In this document: piece by piece, positions 14,318-22,102 of the stretch
Layout: every line of letters begins with the position of its first letter
Numbering within the stretch: position 1 is the first letter of the stretch
Source: Udaeobacter sp046731855
GTDB lineage: Bacteria; Verrucomicrobiota; Verrucomicrobiia; Chthoniobacterales; UBA10450
NCBI GenBank assembly: GCA_046731855.1
Contig: JBKPLX010000093.1
Coordinates: 1-23,535, forward strand
Reading direction: 5' to 3'
DNA: 23,535 bases
Notes under the pieces: model-generated
Told to the model about the DNA's origin: nothing
Databases searched by the model: none
The model's input: only the letters and a program-made list of their open reading frames with translations
Program-made: the position numbers and the translations under genes

Positions 14318-15442
14318 ATGTCGTTTGTCGAGACTTTGGATAATTTGGCGCTAAGCAAATCGGAGCTGGTTGAGCGCTTCGAGCAGTTGATCGCGCAGAA
14401 ATCGGATCAGGAGCTCGAAACAATGGCGCAGGCTTCGCGTTCGCTTACCCTGCAAAATTTTGGACGAACGATGCGTCTGTTCGCTCCGCTGTATCTTTCC
14501 AACGAATGCATTAATAACTGCCAGTATTGCGGTTTCTCGCGCGACAATCCGATCCTTCGCGTCACGCTCGATGTCGATGAAGTGGTCACCGAAGCGCAGC
14601 ATCTCGCTCGTCAGGGATTCCGCCAGATTCTTCTAGTCGCGGGCGAGCACCCAAAATTTGCGGGGCGCGACTATCTTGCCGAATGCGTGCGCGTGCTCGC
14701 TCCTGATTTTTCGTCAATTTCCATAGAAGTAGGCCCCATGCAGACGAAAGATTATGTGCCAGTTGTCGAAGCGGGCGCGGAAGGACTTGTCGTTTATCAA
14801 GAGACGTACAACCGCGGGGTCTACGCTGAAATGCACACTGCCGGGCCGAAGCGCGATTTCAATTTTAGACTTGATTGCGTCGAGCGTGGTTATGCGGCCG
14901 GTTTTCGCCGACTCGGTGTTGGCGCGCTGATTGGTTTGTCGCGCTGGCAGGATGAAGCCATCGCGCTAGCGGCGCATTTGGAACATTTGTTCAAACACTG
15001 CTGGCAGGCGCAAATCACGGTAAGCTTGCCGCGGTTGCGGCCGGCGGCTGGGGGATTTCGTCCGCTCTTCTCGATGACGGACCGCGAACTGGTGCAACTC
15101 GTTTGCGCATTGCGAATTTCTTTCCCGCAGCTTGGAATCGTGCTTAGCACACGCGAACGCGCCTCGCTACGGGATTCGCTGGCGTCAATCGGGGTAACGA
15201 TGATGAGCGCCGGCAGCCACACCGAACCAGGCGGTTACACTCGGCAAGGCCGAGAACATCTCCATCGCACCGTGCGTGGTCGTATCGTCGCCCCCGAATA
15301 CGAGGGCGGCGAAGATGAACTGGCCACTGGTCAATTCGAGATCAGCGACGAACGTTCCCCGGCCGAGATCGCTGCAGTCCTACGGCGTCGGGGACTCGAG
15401 CCGGTCTGGAAAGATTGGGACCAGGCTCTTTGCGGCGCATGA
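14318..15442 (+). CDS. thiH: 2-iminoacetate synthase ThiH (radical SAM)
   Basis: ThiH cleaves tyrosine using S-adenosylmethionine to give 2-iminoacetate (dehydroglycine) and p-cresol, supplying part of the thiazole ring of thiamine. It carries the radical-SAM cluster motif C-x3-C-x2-C as CINNCQYCGF within LYLSNECINNCQYCGFS. Further ThiH features are LLVAGEHPK, SIEVGPMQTKDYVPVVEAGAEG, VYQETYNRGVY and SLPRLRPAAGGF. The C-terminal BATS-like region is complete, with MMSAGSHTEPGGY. I chose ATG 14318 (MSFVETLD, 374 residues) over the upstream in-frame ATG 14273, whose 15 extra residues show no family likeness; neither has a clear ribosome binding site. The stop overlaps the start of thiS by 4 bases. 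HydG is a relative, but its extra C-terminal cluster motif is absent. Confidence 0.92.
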   Translation: MSFVETLDNLALSKSELVERFEQLIAQKSDQELETMAQASRSLTLQNFGRTMRLFAPLYLSNECINNCQYCGFSRDNPILRVTLDVDEVVTEAQHLARQGFRQILLVAGEHPKFAGRDYLAECVRVLAPDFSSISIEVGPMQTKDYVPVVEAGAEGLVVYQETYNRGVYAEMHTAGPKRDFNFRLDCVERGYAAGFRRLGVGALIGLSRWQDEAIALAAHLEHLFKHCWQAQITVSLPRLRPAAGGFRPLFSMTDRELVQLVCALRISFPQLGIVLSTRERASLRDSLASIGVTMMSAGSHTEPGGYTRQGREHLHRTVRGRIVAPEYEGGEDELATGQFEISDERSPAEIAAVLRRRGLEPVWKDWDQALCGA

Positions 15443-15639
15443 AGATTTCACTGAATGGCGAATCCGTGGATCCACGTGAGGCCAAAACGATTGCGGAGTT
15501 AATTGATCGTTATCAATTGCCACCGCAATCAATTTTGGTCGAGCACAATGGCTTCACTGTCCATCGACATGAATGGGCTGAGCGACTCTTAGCCGAAGGC
15601 GACCGTGTTGAATTCATCCGCGTAGTTGCCGGCGGCTAG
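15439..15639 (+). CDS. thiS: Sulfur carrier protein ThiS
   Basis: ThiS is a ubiquitin-like protein whose C-terminal Gly-Gly is adenylated and then thiocarboxylated to deliver sulfur for thiazole synthesis. The 66 residues match the family. It begins MKISLNGE, carries the TIAELIDRYQLPPQSILVEHNG core, and ends FIRVVAGG with the essential di-glycine. The ATG overlaps the thiH stop (ATGA), so the pair is translationally coupled. A longer frame upstream lies within thiH and is not used. The usual partner ThiG is not next to it; the following gene is convergent. Confidence 0.92.
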   Translation: MKISLNGESVDPREAKTIAELIDRYQLPPQSILVEHNGFTVHRHEWAERLLAEGDRVEFIRVVAGG

Positions 15640-15661
15640 GGCTTATTGGTGACCCTTCTCT

Positions 15662-17056
15662 TCAGATTTGAGCAGCGCTTTTCACCACTACGCGCATCCC
15701 ATCGGTTTGAATAACGGTAACCGGTGTTTGTGAGGCGATGAATTCGCCTTCAGTGACCACATCGACGATGTGATCGGCGAAACGCGCTTTACCACTCGGT
15801 CGCAAGACCGTAACCGCGGTGCCTTGCATTCCTGGAGTCAAAGCGATCGCGGTCGCGAACTGCCGCGGCACGCCGGCGAGCGATGGCCCGGGTGGACTTG
15901 AATCCATCAAAGCGAACCGGCGATAAATACTCGTGCGCGGCAGGTAGCGCGCAAGCAAAGCGATGATGATGAATGAGCCGACGATCGCGATGAACATGTT
16001 GAGCAGTGGGATCGCGAGCATTTTGCCCGTCGGGAAGAAATTTTGACCCGGATAGCGATCGATCATCGTCCACAGCAGCGAAGCGAGTATTAGGAAAACG
16101 CCGACGACACCGAAAACAATTGTGCTATGCGCGAAAAAGAGAATTTCGATCAGGACCAGAACCAATCCGAGAATAAACAGCGCAACGACTTCCCAGCCGG
16201 CGAGCCCGGCCAGATAATGGCCGAGGAAAAAGAGCGCGAAACAAACCGCAGAGATAACGCCGGGCCATGTTACGCCCGGAATCTTAAATTCGAGGTATGC
16301 GCCGAGAATTCCTCCGAGCAGCAGTAAAGGCGCAAGCGTGGTGATCCAAAACGCGATCTGTTCGAACCCAGTCGGCTCGATCGTGACGATGTTGCCCTTG
16401 ATGCCGGCTTTTTTGGCCAAATCGGGAACCGAATCAGCAACGCCTTCTGCGAGCAACGGTTTGCCATTGATTCGTTCAGTTGCCTCCTGAGCGTTGAGGG
16501 TGAGGACTGCGCCCTTGGGATGAACAATGCGATCACCGATCTTTACTTCCTTGTCCTTGTTCATGAACGCCTCTGCGACGTCGGGACTATGGCCGTTCTT
16601 GGTCGCCGAACCACGGATGAGCGCAGACCAATACGAAATCGTTTTCTCCTTTGCCGTAGTGGGAAGGTCCTCTCCGGTTGGAAGGATCGGTGCAGCGGCG
16701 CCAATTGCGCTCACTGGTGCCATGTAAATGTGTTGCGTCGCAATAGCGATAAGTGAACCAGCGGAGCCGGCATTTGTGTTGATGAACGCGTAGGTCGGGA
16801 TTTTGGTTTGGTTGAGCGCATTCACGATATCGGTCGCTGTATCGAGCCGGCCGCCGTATGTGTTCATGTCGAAAATGATCGCCGACGCTTCGTTGCTTTC
16901 GGCTGTTTTCACTGCGCGCCGCAAGAACGCAAGGAGCGAAGGGGCCACTTCGCCGTGTAGCGGGACAACAACCACGTCGCCTTTGTGAATTGCCTCGCGA
17001 GCATAAGCGGTCATAGCCGTTGCAATGAAGATTGCTGTAGCAACAGCGACGGTCAT
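15662..17056 (-). CDS. NfeD/ClpP-class membrane serine protease
   Basis: This family joins an N-terminal ClpP-like protease domain, several membrane segments and a C-terminal OB-fold NfeD domain; its members act on membrane proteins in partnership with stomatin-like proteins. From ATG 17056 it has 464 residues. A hydrophobic start (1-19) acts as signal or anchor. The protease domain has GGRLDTATDIVNAL, a likely nucleophile Ser98 in NAGSAGS, and a lysine at 136 or 138 in AKEKTISY, fitting a Ser-Lys dyad. About five membrane segments follow (roughly residues 200-360), and the OB domain has MQGTAVTVLRPSGKARF and EFIASQTPVTVIQTDGMRVVV. The frame stays open upstream to 17239, but that part translates an interspersed repeat. 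The real start is unclear, since ATG 17056 itself lies in the repeat. No stomatin gene is adjacent. Confidence 0.85.
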   Translation of the reverse strand: MTVAVATAIFIATAMTAYAREAIHKGDVVVVPLHGEVAPSLLAFLRRAVKTAESNEASAIIFDMNTYGGRLDTATDIVNALNQTKIPTYAFINTNAGSAGSLIAIATQHIYMAPVSAIGAAAPILPTGEDLPTTAKEKTISYWSALIRGSATKNGHSPDVAEAFMNKDKEVKIGDRIVHPKGAVLTLNAQEATERINGKPLLAEGVADSVPDLAKKAGIKGNIVTIEPTGFEQIAFWITTLAPLLLLGGILGAYLEFKIPGVTWPGVISAVCFALFFLGHYLAGLAGWEVVALFILGLVLVLIEILFFAHSTIVFGVVGVFLILASLLWTMIDRYPGQNFFPTGKMLAIPLLNMFIAIVGSFIIIALLARYLPRTSIYRRFALMDSSPPGPSLAGVPRQFATAIALTPGMQGTAVTVLRPSGKARFADHIVDVVTEGEFIASQTPVTVIQTDGMRVVVKSAAQI

Positions 17057-17176
17057 TCTGAGCGAGGTCCGTTCGACTCGCTTCGCTCGCTCAGGATAAA
17101 CTCCGCGGAGTCGAAGAATCCCGCGGTGTAACCCAACGGTAGTTCTGCGGGATCCCTCGACTGCGCTCGGGATGAC
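17052..17176. repeat. 125-bp palindromic interspersed repeat at the 5' end of the NfeD gene
   Basis: Terminal inverted repeats GTCATTCTGAGCG (17052-17064) and CGCTCGGGATGAC (17164-17176) match at 11 of 13 positions. Inside are a perfect 9-bp inverted pair (CTGAGCGAG 17058-17066, CTCGCTCAG 17086-17094) and a 14-bp pair matching at 12 positions (17111-17124 with 17147-17160). The unit could fold into a branched structure. Read on the minus strand it translates into phrases such as VIPSAVEGSR and TSLRMT, which I recall as signs of interspersed repeats misread as protein. Confidence 0.75.
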
Positions 17177-17271
17177 AGTTGAATTACTGGTTGTTGTTTT
17201 GAAACGCCGTTGCACTGCGTAAGTTTGGCATCGCTTCAAAAGCCAAACGAGGCAAAAATAATCAGGCGCGC

Positions 17272-19107
17272 ATGGGTACGATCCCTTCGGAAATGATCGA
17301 GCAGATTGCTGCCGCGAACGATATCGTAGATGTGATCGGGTCGTACTTTCCGCTCAAACGCGCCGGAGCAAATTTCAAGGCGCTCTGCCCATTTCATCAG
17401 GAGAAAACGCCTTCGTTTATGGTCAGCCCGAGCCGGCAGACCTTTCATTGCTTCGGTTGTGGCGCGGGGGGGAGTGTTTTCCGGTTCGTCATGGATTACG
17501 AGCATACCGATTTTCCATCGGCTGTGCGGAAGCTCGCGGCGCGGGCCGGGATTACAGTAGTGGAAGCGCGCGGCGCGGAGGATGAAGATCGGCGATATGA
17601 GGCGCGCCGGATGTTGCTGAAATTGCACGCCGACGCTGCCGACTGGTTTCATGAAAATTTGTTAAAAAGAGAGGTTGGGGAACCAGCGCGAAAATACTTA
17701 AAACAGCGCGGGATTACGGCGGAGATCGCCAAAAATTGGCAGCTTGGTTACGCCCCGGACGAGTGGGACGCGTTTGGCAGCTGGGCTCGCGCGCACGGTT
17801 ACCATGCTCGCGACCTCATTACGAGCGGCCTCGCAAAAACAAGGGACGATGCCGAGGAAGCACCCGGTGAGAGGTCAAGTGGGTACGATCGCTTTCGTGG
17901 GAGAATTATTTTTCCGATCTGTAACGACGTTGGCGAAGTAATCGCCTTCAGCGGCCGGCTCCTGAAAGAGGCGGAGGGAGCGGCGAAATATTTGAATTCA
18001 CCTGAGACGCCACTTTTTCGGAAGGGAGGCGTGCTTTTTGGTCTGCACAAGACCAAACGCGCCCTCATCGAGGCGAATTGCGCCGTGGTCTGCGAGGGCC
18101 AACTCGATTTGATAAGTTTGTTCGAGGCAGGAATCACGAACGTGGTCGCGCCGCAGGGGACAGCGTTCACAGAAAATCAGGCCCGGCTGTTGAAACGCTT
18201 TGTAAACGAAGTTGTGCTTTGCTTCGACGCCGACGCGGCTGGCCAGAAAGCCGCCGAGCGTTCGCTCGACGCGCTGCTTCAGAATGACTTGATTGTGCGA
18301 GTTGCCGAGATGCCCGCAGGAGAAGATCCTGACTCCCTGATCCGGCACGAAGGGAAAGAGGCACTTGAAAGCCGTGTTGCCGGCGCGCATGATTTTTTCG
18401 ATTACTTGATCAAGCGTAAGACTTCCGGTGTTGATCTGGGTTCGTTAGGCACCAAGATGCAGTTGGCCAGAAGCTTGGCCGAGACTGTTTCGCGCATCCG
18501 CGATCCACTCATGCGGGGGGAAGTTGTGAGCAAAGTCAGCGCACATCTGGGTGTCACCGCGCAAGATTTTCAATCGCTCCTGTCCAAGCAAAGAACTGTA
18601 TCAGGTCGATCAGAGGATCATTCTGAAGCGGATGGTCCGCCTAAGGCGGATGAGACTGCTCCGGTGCCTCGGCACGATATCGCCATGCTTTGCCTTTTGG
18701 CGTTGCGAGACGAAAAAGCGCGCGAATTTCTTCGCGAACAAAATTGGCGCGAGATTCTTACCCAAGTCCCGGATGGAGAAATTCTTGCCCTCATCCTTAA
18801 AAGCGACCTGCATCCAGATGACGCCGCGTCACTCAACGCCTTTATGGTCACGCTTTCCCCGTCGGAGGAGCGACTGGTCTCTTCGTGGCTTCTTCAAAAA
18901 GCGCCGCCCAATGCTAGAGCGATGGTCGAAAAATGGTGGCTAGGCATCCGCCAAGCCATCTTGCGCCGGCAACTTGATGTGGCCACGAGCCGAATAAAAC
19001 TCCCAAATCTTAGCACCGGTGAGACGGTAAATTTGCAGAAACAAATTCTTGACCTCCGGGGACAGCTCCACGACCTTTCGCAGCTTGCCGGCCCGGAGGG
19101 CAATTAG
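17272..19107 (+). CDS. dnaG: DNA primase DnaG
   Basis: DnaG makes the RNA primers for chromosome replication and works with the DnaB helicase. The 611-residue length is normal. The N-terminal zinc-binding CHC2 domain has Cys39-x2-His42 and Cys60-x2-Cys63 (LCPFHQEKTPSF...FHCFGCG). The core has GYAPDEWDAF and GRIIFPICNDVGEVIAFSGR. The TOPRIM metal site has Glu275 in CEGQLDLI and Asp319/Asp321 in FDADAAGQKA. The C-terminal helicase-binding part (after about residue 440) is divergent, as is common. The start ATG puts DIVDVIGSYFPLKRAG at the usual distance from the N terminus. It is divergent from the NfeD gene and 83 bases upstream of rpoD, as in the classical macromolecular-synthesis operon. A hairpin overlaps its stop codon. 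Confidence 0.97.
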   Translation: MGTIPSEMIEQIAAANDIVDVIGSYFPLKRAGANFKALCPFHQEKTPSFMVSPSRQTFHCFGCGAGGSVFRFVMDYEHTDFPSAVRKLAARAGITVVEARGAEDEDRRYEARRMLLKLHADAADWFHENLLKREVGEPARKYLKQRGITAEIAKNWQLGYAPDEWDAFGSWARAHGYHARDLITSGLAKTRDDAEEAPGERSSGYDRFRGRIIFPICNDVGEVIAFSGRLLKEAEGAAKYLNSPETPLFRKGGVLFGLHKTKRALIEANCAVVCEGQLDLISLFEAGITNVVAPQGTAFTENQARLLKRFVNEVVLCFDADAAGQKAAERSLDALLQNDLIVRVAEMPAGEDPDSLIRHEGKEALESRVAGAHDFFDYLIKRKTSGVDLGSLGTKMQLARSLAETVSRIRDPLMRGEVVSKVSAHLGVTAQDFQSLLSKQRTVSGRSEDHSEADGPPKADETAPVPRHDIAMLCLLALRDEKAREFLREQNWREILTQVPDGEILALILKSDLHPDDAASLNAFMVTLSPSEERLVSSWLLQKAPPNARAMVEKWWLGIRQAILRRQLDVATSRIKLPNLSTGETVNLQKQILDLRGQLHDLSQLAGPEGN

Positions 19108-19128
19108 CCCCGAAAGCGTTCGGGGTTA
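19105..19128 (+). other. Hairpin at the dnaG stop codon, before rpoD
   Basis: CCCCGAA (19108-19114) pairs with TTCGGGG (19119-19125) around the loop AGCG, and the stem extends by weaker pairs into the dnaG TAG. No T-tract longer than two follows, so complete termination is unlikely. It may be an attenuator or an RNA processing site that sets different dnaG and rpoD levels. Confidence 0.5.
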
Positions 19129-19190
19129 GTTGTCGATCTGTTGCCGCGCAGCAAGTCGAACGTCTTAGTCAAATCCTTAATCGTACTATC

Positions 19191-21038
19191 TTGGCCAGGC
19201 ATTCGAAACACAGGGGAGGCAGCCGACGGTCGTCGGCGAAACGGCTTAAACAGGCCCAGCGCCACGGTTCATCGAAAAGACGCGTTGTTCTTCGCCTTCG
19301 TCGGAAGCTCAAGAAACAGCCACGAATCGTTGCGGTCAAAGCCAAACGCAGACGCGCTTCAACCCAACGCAACGGATCATTGCCAGAGCCCACAGAACAA
19401 ATGGCAGCGTCTCGTTTATACTCAACGATTGAATTACAGAGCCGCATTCGCGAACTCATCAAACTCGCAAAGGAACAAGGCTATCTCACTTTTGACGACT
19501 TAAACGAGGCGTTGCCCGAGGGAATCACTGACGCCGATGAATTGGATCTTATTCTCACGCGGCTGCGACGCCTCGAGATCGACATTATCGAAGCGTCGGA
19601 AGTCGATCGCTACAAGGACGGGAAAAAGGATTCAGAGGAGGATCTGGAAGAGGAAGAGCGAACCGAAACCAAGGTCGATATCTTGGACGACCCGGTACGG
19701 ATGTATCTCAAGCAGATGGGCCAGGTGCCGCTCCTGACCCGCGAACAGGAAGTGGAAATATCCAAACGCATCGAGGAAGCCGAAGACATGGTGCTGAAGC
19801 ATATCAATCGCTTCGGGTTTATCGCGCATGCTCACCTGGATCTCGCCCACAAGCTGATCGAGGGCAGGGAACGGTTCGATCGGGTGATCCTCGACAAGAA
19901 AATCGAGAGCCGGGAAAGGTATATGAAAAATCTCCCCCGTCTCTGCAAACAGGTGGAACAATTAAGCGGGTCGATCGCCCGGCAGTTTTGCGAGGTGGCT
20001 CGCAATTCTTCAAAAAAACGACCGCAAAAACTCCGCGCATTGCAAAGGATGATGACTTCGTTGCAAAGGCTTTATCCTCTTTTTTACCTCAAGCAGAAGG
20101 TCACGGAGGAATTTGTGCATCTGGCGGATGACGCCCATCATAGTTCGCTTTACCTGCAAGCTGAGCTGGCCAAAAATCCTCGCAGCAAGAAACGGCGCTT
20201 GCAGCTTCAGAACAAAGTTCGCGAGCTGGAAAAGGGGCTGTGGTTCCCGCTTGCCGAATATGCCAAAGAATACCAGACGCTTAAGGGCTGGATGCGCCAG
20301 GCTTTCAAGGCTAAAACCGAAATGGTGGAAGCTAATCTCCGTCTCGTTATCTCGATCGCAAAAAAATACACCAATCGCGGTCTGTCCTTCCTCGACCTGA
20401 TCCAGGAAGGAAACATGGGGTTAATGAAGGCGGTTGAGAAGTTTGAGTATCGACGCGGGTACAAGTTTTCCACGTACGCGACATGGTGGATCCGCCAGGC
20501 GATCACCCGCTCGATTGCCGACCAGGCCCGCACGATTCGCATCCCAGTCCACATGATTGAGACGATTAATAAGCTGATGCGTGTGCAAAAACAGCTGGTG
20601 CAGGAATACGGGCGCGAGCCTTCGCCAGAGGAAGTAGCCGAAGAAGTCCTGCTGCCAGTAGATCGCGTGCGATCAGTCCTGAAGATGGCACAGCAGCCAA
20701 TCTCGCTTCAGTCGCCGGTGGGCGAGAGCGAGGAGACCAATTTTGGCGATTTTATCGAAGACAGGGGCGCCGAAAATCCGAGCGACATGACCGCGATTGT
20801 TTTGTTGAAGGAAAAAATCAAGGACGTGCTGGAGACGCTCACCGATCGCGAAAGACAGGTCCTCGAACAACGATTTGGGCTGGTCGATGGATATAGCCGA
20901 ACCCTGGAAGAAGTAGGCCGGCAGTTTCAGGTCACCCGCGAGCGTATTCGCCAGATCGAGGCGAAGGCCTTGCGTAAAATGCGACACCCTACTCGTATTC
21001 GGCAACTCGAAGGCTTCCTTGAAGCTCCCGGATTGTGA
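19191..21038 (+). CDS. rpoD: Primary RNA polymerase sigma factor RpoD (sigma-70)
   Basis: RpoD directs RNA polymerase to housekeeping promoters. All conserved regions are present. Region 1.1 (about residues 78-130) has IRELIKLAKEQGYLTFDDLNEALP, and region 1.2 begins near DPVRMYLKQMGQVPLLT at 167. A charged non-conserved domain spans about 190-375. Region 2 (from about 378) has ANLRLVISIAKKY, FLDLIQEGNMGLMKAVEKFEY and FSTYATWWIRQAI. Region 3 and the region 4.2 helix-turn-helix (LEEVGRQFQVTRERIRQIEAKALRKMRHP) follow. From TTG 19191 the protein has 615 residues and a strongly basic N-terminal 60 residues rich in Arg and Lys. The start is uncertain: the frame is open further upstream, TTG has no clear ribosome binding site, and ATG 19401 would remove the basic part while keeping region 1.1. 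It lies downstream of dnaG. Confidence 0.95.
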   Translation: MARHSKHRGGSRRSSAKRLKQAQRHGSSKRRVVLRLRRKLKKQPRIVAVKAKRRRASTQRNGSLPEPTEQMAASRLYSTIELQSRIRELIKLAKEQGYLTFDDLNEALPEGITDADELDLILTRLRRLEIDIIEASEVDRYKDGKKDSEEDLEEEERTETKVDILDDPVRMYLKQMGQVPLLTREQEVEISKRIEEAEDMVLKHINRFGFIAHAHLDLAHKLIEGRERFDRVILDKKIESRERYMKNLPRLCKQVEQLSGSIARQFCEVARNSSKKRPQKLRALQRMMTSLQRLYPLFYLKQKVTEEFVHLADDAHHSSLYLQAELAKNPRSKKRRLQLQNKVRELEKGLWFPLAEYAKEYQTLKGWMRQAFKAKTEMVEANLRLVISIAKKYTNRGLSFLDLIQEGNMGLMKAVEKFEYRRGYKFSTYATWWIRQAITRSIADQARTIRIPVHMIETINKLMRVQKQLVQEYGREPSPEEVAEEVLLPVDRVRSVLKMAQQPISLQSPVGESEETNFGDFIEDRGAENPSDMTAIVLLKEKIKDVLETLTDRERQVLEQRFGLVDGYSRTLEEVGRQFQVTRERIRQIEAKALRKMRHPTRIRQLEGFLEAPGL

Positions 21039-21103
21039 TGCGAATATGGTTGCCATTCAAGCGCAACTTCCGTCTCTGCAGATAGTTTAATTGACTGGAG
21101 ACT

Positions 21104-21457
21104 ATGGATCGTCAAGATGACAAAGAGTTGTGGGATATTCTCGGCCGGGTTCCAGAACCTAAGCTGTCCCCATTTTTTGCCCGGAATGTGGTAAGGAGCG
21201 TTCGCCAGGGGGCGACTCGCTTTGATGGGATGCGCAGCTGGTTCAGTTGGCGGAGACTTGCCGCGGCGTCTGCGGCGGTTGTCGTGGTGATCGGTTTGGC
21301 TATTGCCACGCATCACCCAGTCTCGCAGACGCCGTCTATAAATGACTCAGATGTGGTGGCAAAAATCGATCCACAAGATTATGACGTCGTGGCCGATCTG
21401 GATGAACTGATCGCCTGGGATGAAAATAGCGTGTGGGAAGAAAAGCCAACTATGTAA
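21104..21457 (+). CDS. Small single-pass membrane protein of unknown function
   Basis: The 117-residue protein has a charged cytoplasmic-type N terminus (MDRQDDKELWDILGRVPEPKLSPFFARNVVRSVR). One membrane segment follows at about residues 50-69 (LAAASAAVVVVIGLAIA), then an acidic outer tail rich in Asp and Val (YDVVADLDELIAWDENSVWEE). The layout resembles small anti-sigma-like membrane proteins that Verrucomicrobia encode beside sigma-factor genes, but no zinc-binding or known anti-sigma motif is visible. Function is not assigned. TGGAG lies just before ATG 21104, rather close to it. It follows rpoD by 65 bases and overlaps the next gene by 38 bases in another frame. Confidence 0.65.
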   Translation: MDRQDDKELWDILGRVPEPKLSPFFARNVVRSVRQGATRFDGMRSWFSWRRLAAASAAVVVVIGLAIATHHPVSQTPSINDSDVVAKIDPQDYDVVADLDELIAWDENSVWEEKPTM

Positions 21458-21989
21458 GCTGATCGTCGCTTTGTCGGCTTTCGCTTTGTTCTGCTCTGCC
21501 GCACAAGCGCAACCACAGTCACATCGACCCGGTGGGCGACCGCCGGCCGGGCCTTCTCATGGGCGTCCTCCATCCGGACCTCCTCGTGGGGCAGCAGGTC
21601 CGAGCATACGTGAACGGTGGATGGCAATGCCCCCGGAAGCGCGGCAAAATTTCCAGCGCAACGCCGAGCGTTGGCTGCGAATGAGTCCGGCAGAGCGTAA
21701 CGTGATGCGTCAGCGAGAGAATTTGCGCCGTGAGACTATTAGGCGTGAGACCGACGCCGCGCTGCGCGAATCCGGCCTCAAGTTGAATCCGCAGGAACGG
21801 GCTCAATTCGAATCGCGCTACATTCAGGAACGCCGAAAAGTAGAACGATCGTTGAGGCAGCAAATCGAAACTGAACGACAACAGGAATTGCCGGCGTTGA
21901 TTCAACAACTGAAAAAAGAGTTCCAGATCGATCAGCCAACCAAGGGTCCCGCCACAAAACCGGCAGAGTCGCCTAAATCAAAAAAGTAG
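21420..21989 (+). CDS. Secreted charged protein, DUF3106-like
   Basis: The 189-residue protein has a signal peptide (basic MKIACGKKSQLCK then LIVALSAFALFCSAAQA, cleavage near residue 30). A Pro/Gly/Arg/His-rich segment (about 32-63, with GRPPAGPSHGRPPSGPP) follows. A helical, Arg/Glu/Gln-rich domain contains MPPEARQNFQRNAERWLRMSPAERNVMRQ. The repeated pattern of small hydrophobic, P-x-x-R, then W-x-x-M/L-x-P-x-E-R resembles DUF3106 and other periplasmic proteins. The C-terminal half is probably coiled coil (ESRYIQERRKVERSLRQQI). Function is unknown. The start lies inside the preceding gene, so the two are likely co-translated. A shared role in the envelope, such as stress sensing, is plausible but unproven. 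Confidence 0.68.
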   Translation: MKIACGKKSQLCKLIVALSAFALFCSAAQAQPQSHRPGGRPPAGPSHGRPPSGPPRGAAGPSIRERWMAMPPEARQNFQRNAERWLRMSPAERNVMRQRENLRRETIRRETDAALRESGLKLNPQERAQFESRYIQERRKVERSLRQQIETERQQELPALIQQLKKEFQIDQPTKGPATKPAESPKSKK

Positions 21990-22029
21990 GCAGCCGTGGT
22001 TTCTCTTTGCGTCCCTGGCAAAACGTTTA

Positions 22030-22072
22030 TTCCTGAAAAAGAAACTGGCTCGAGAATGCTCTCGAGCCAGTT
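22030..22072 (-). terminator. Intrinsic terminator of the tyrosine-rich gene
   Basis: AACTGGCTCGAGA (22043-22055) and TCTCGAGCCAGTT (22060-22072) form a perfect 13-bp stem with the loop ATGC. On the minus strand it is followed by TCTTTTTC, a good U-tract. It also lies after the plus-strand gene ending at 21989, where the downstream side (CGATCTGGATTTT) is less T-rich, so it serves mainly leftward transcription. Confidence 0.85.
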
Positions 22073-22102
22073 CGATCTGGATTTTCTAGATTCTACGTCA
22101 CC

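Noticed and set aside
17057..17239. N-terminal 61 residues of the longest NfeD reading frame
   Set aside because: This is translation of the interspersed repeat and adjoining spacer; a real signal or anchor segment begins at 17056 or later.
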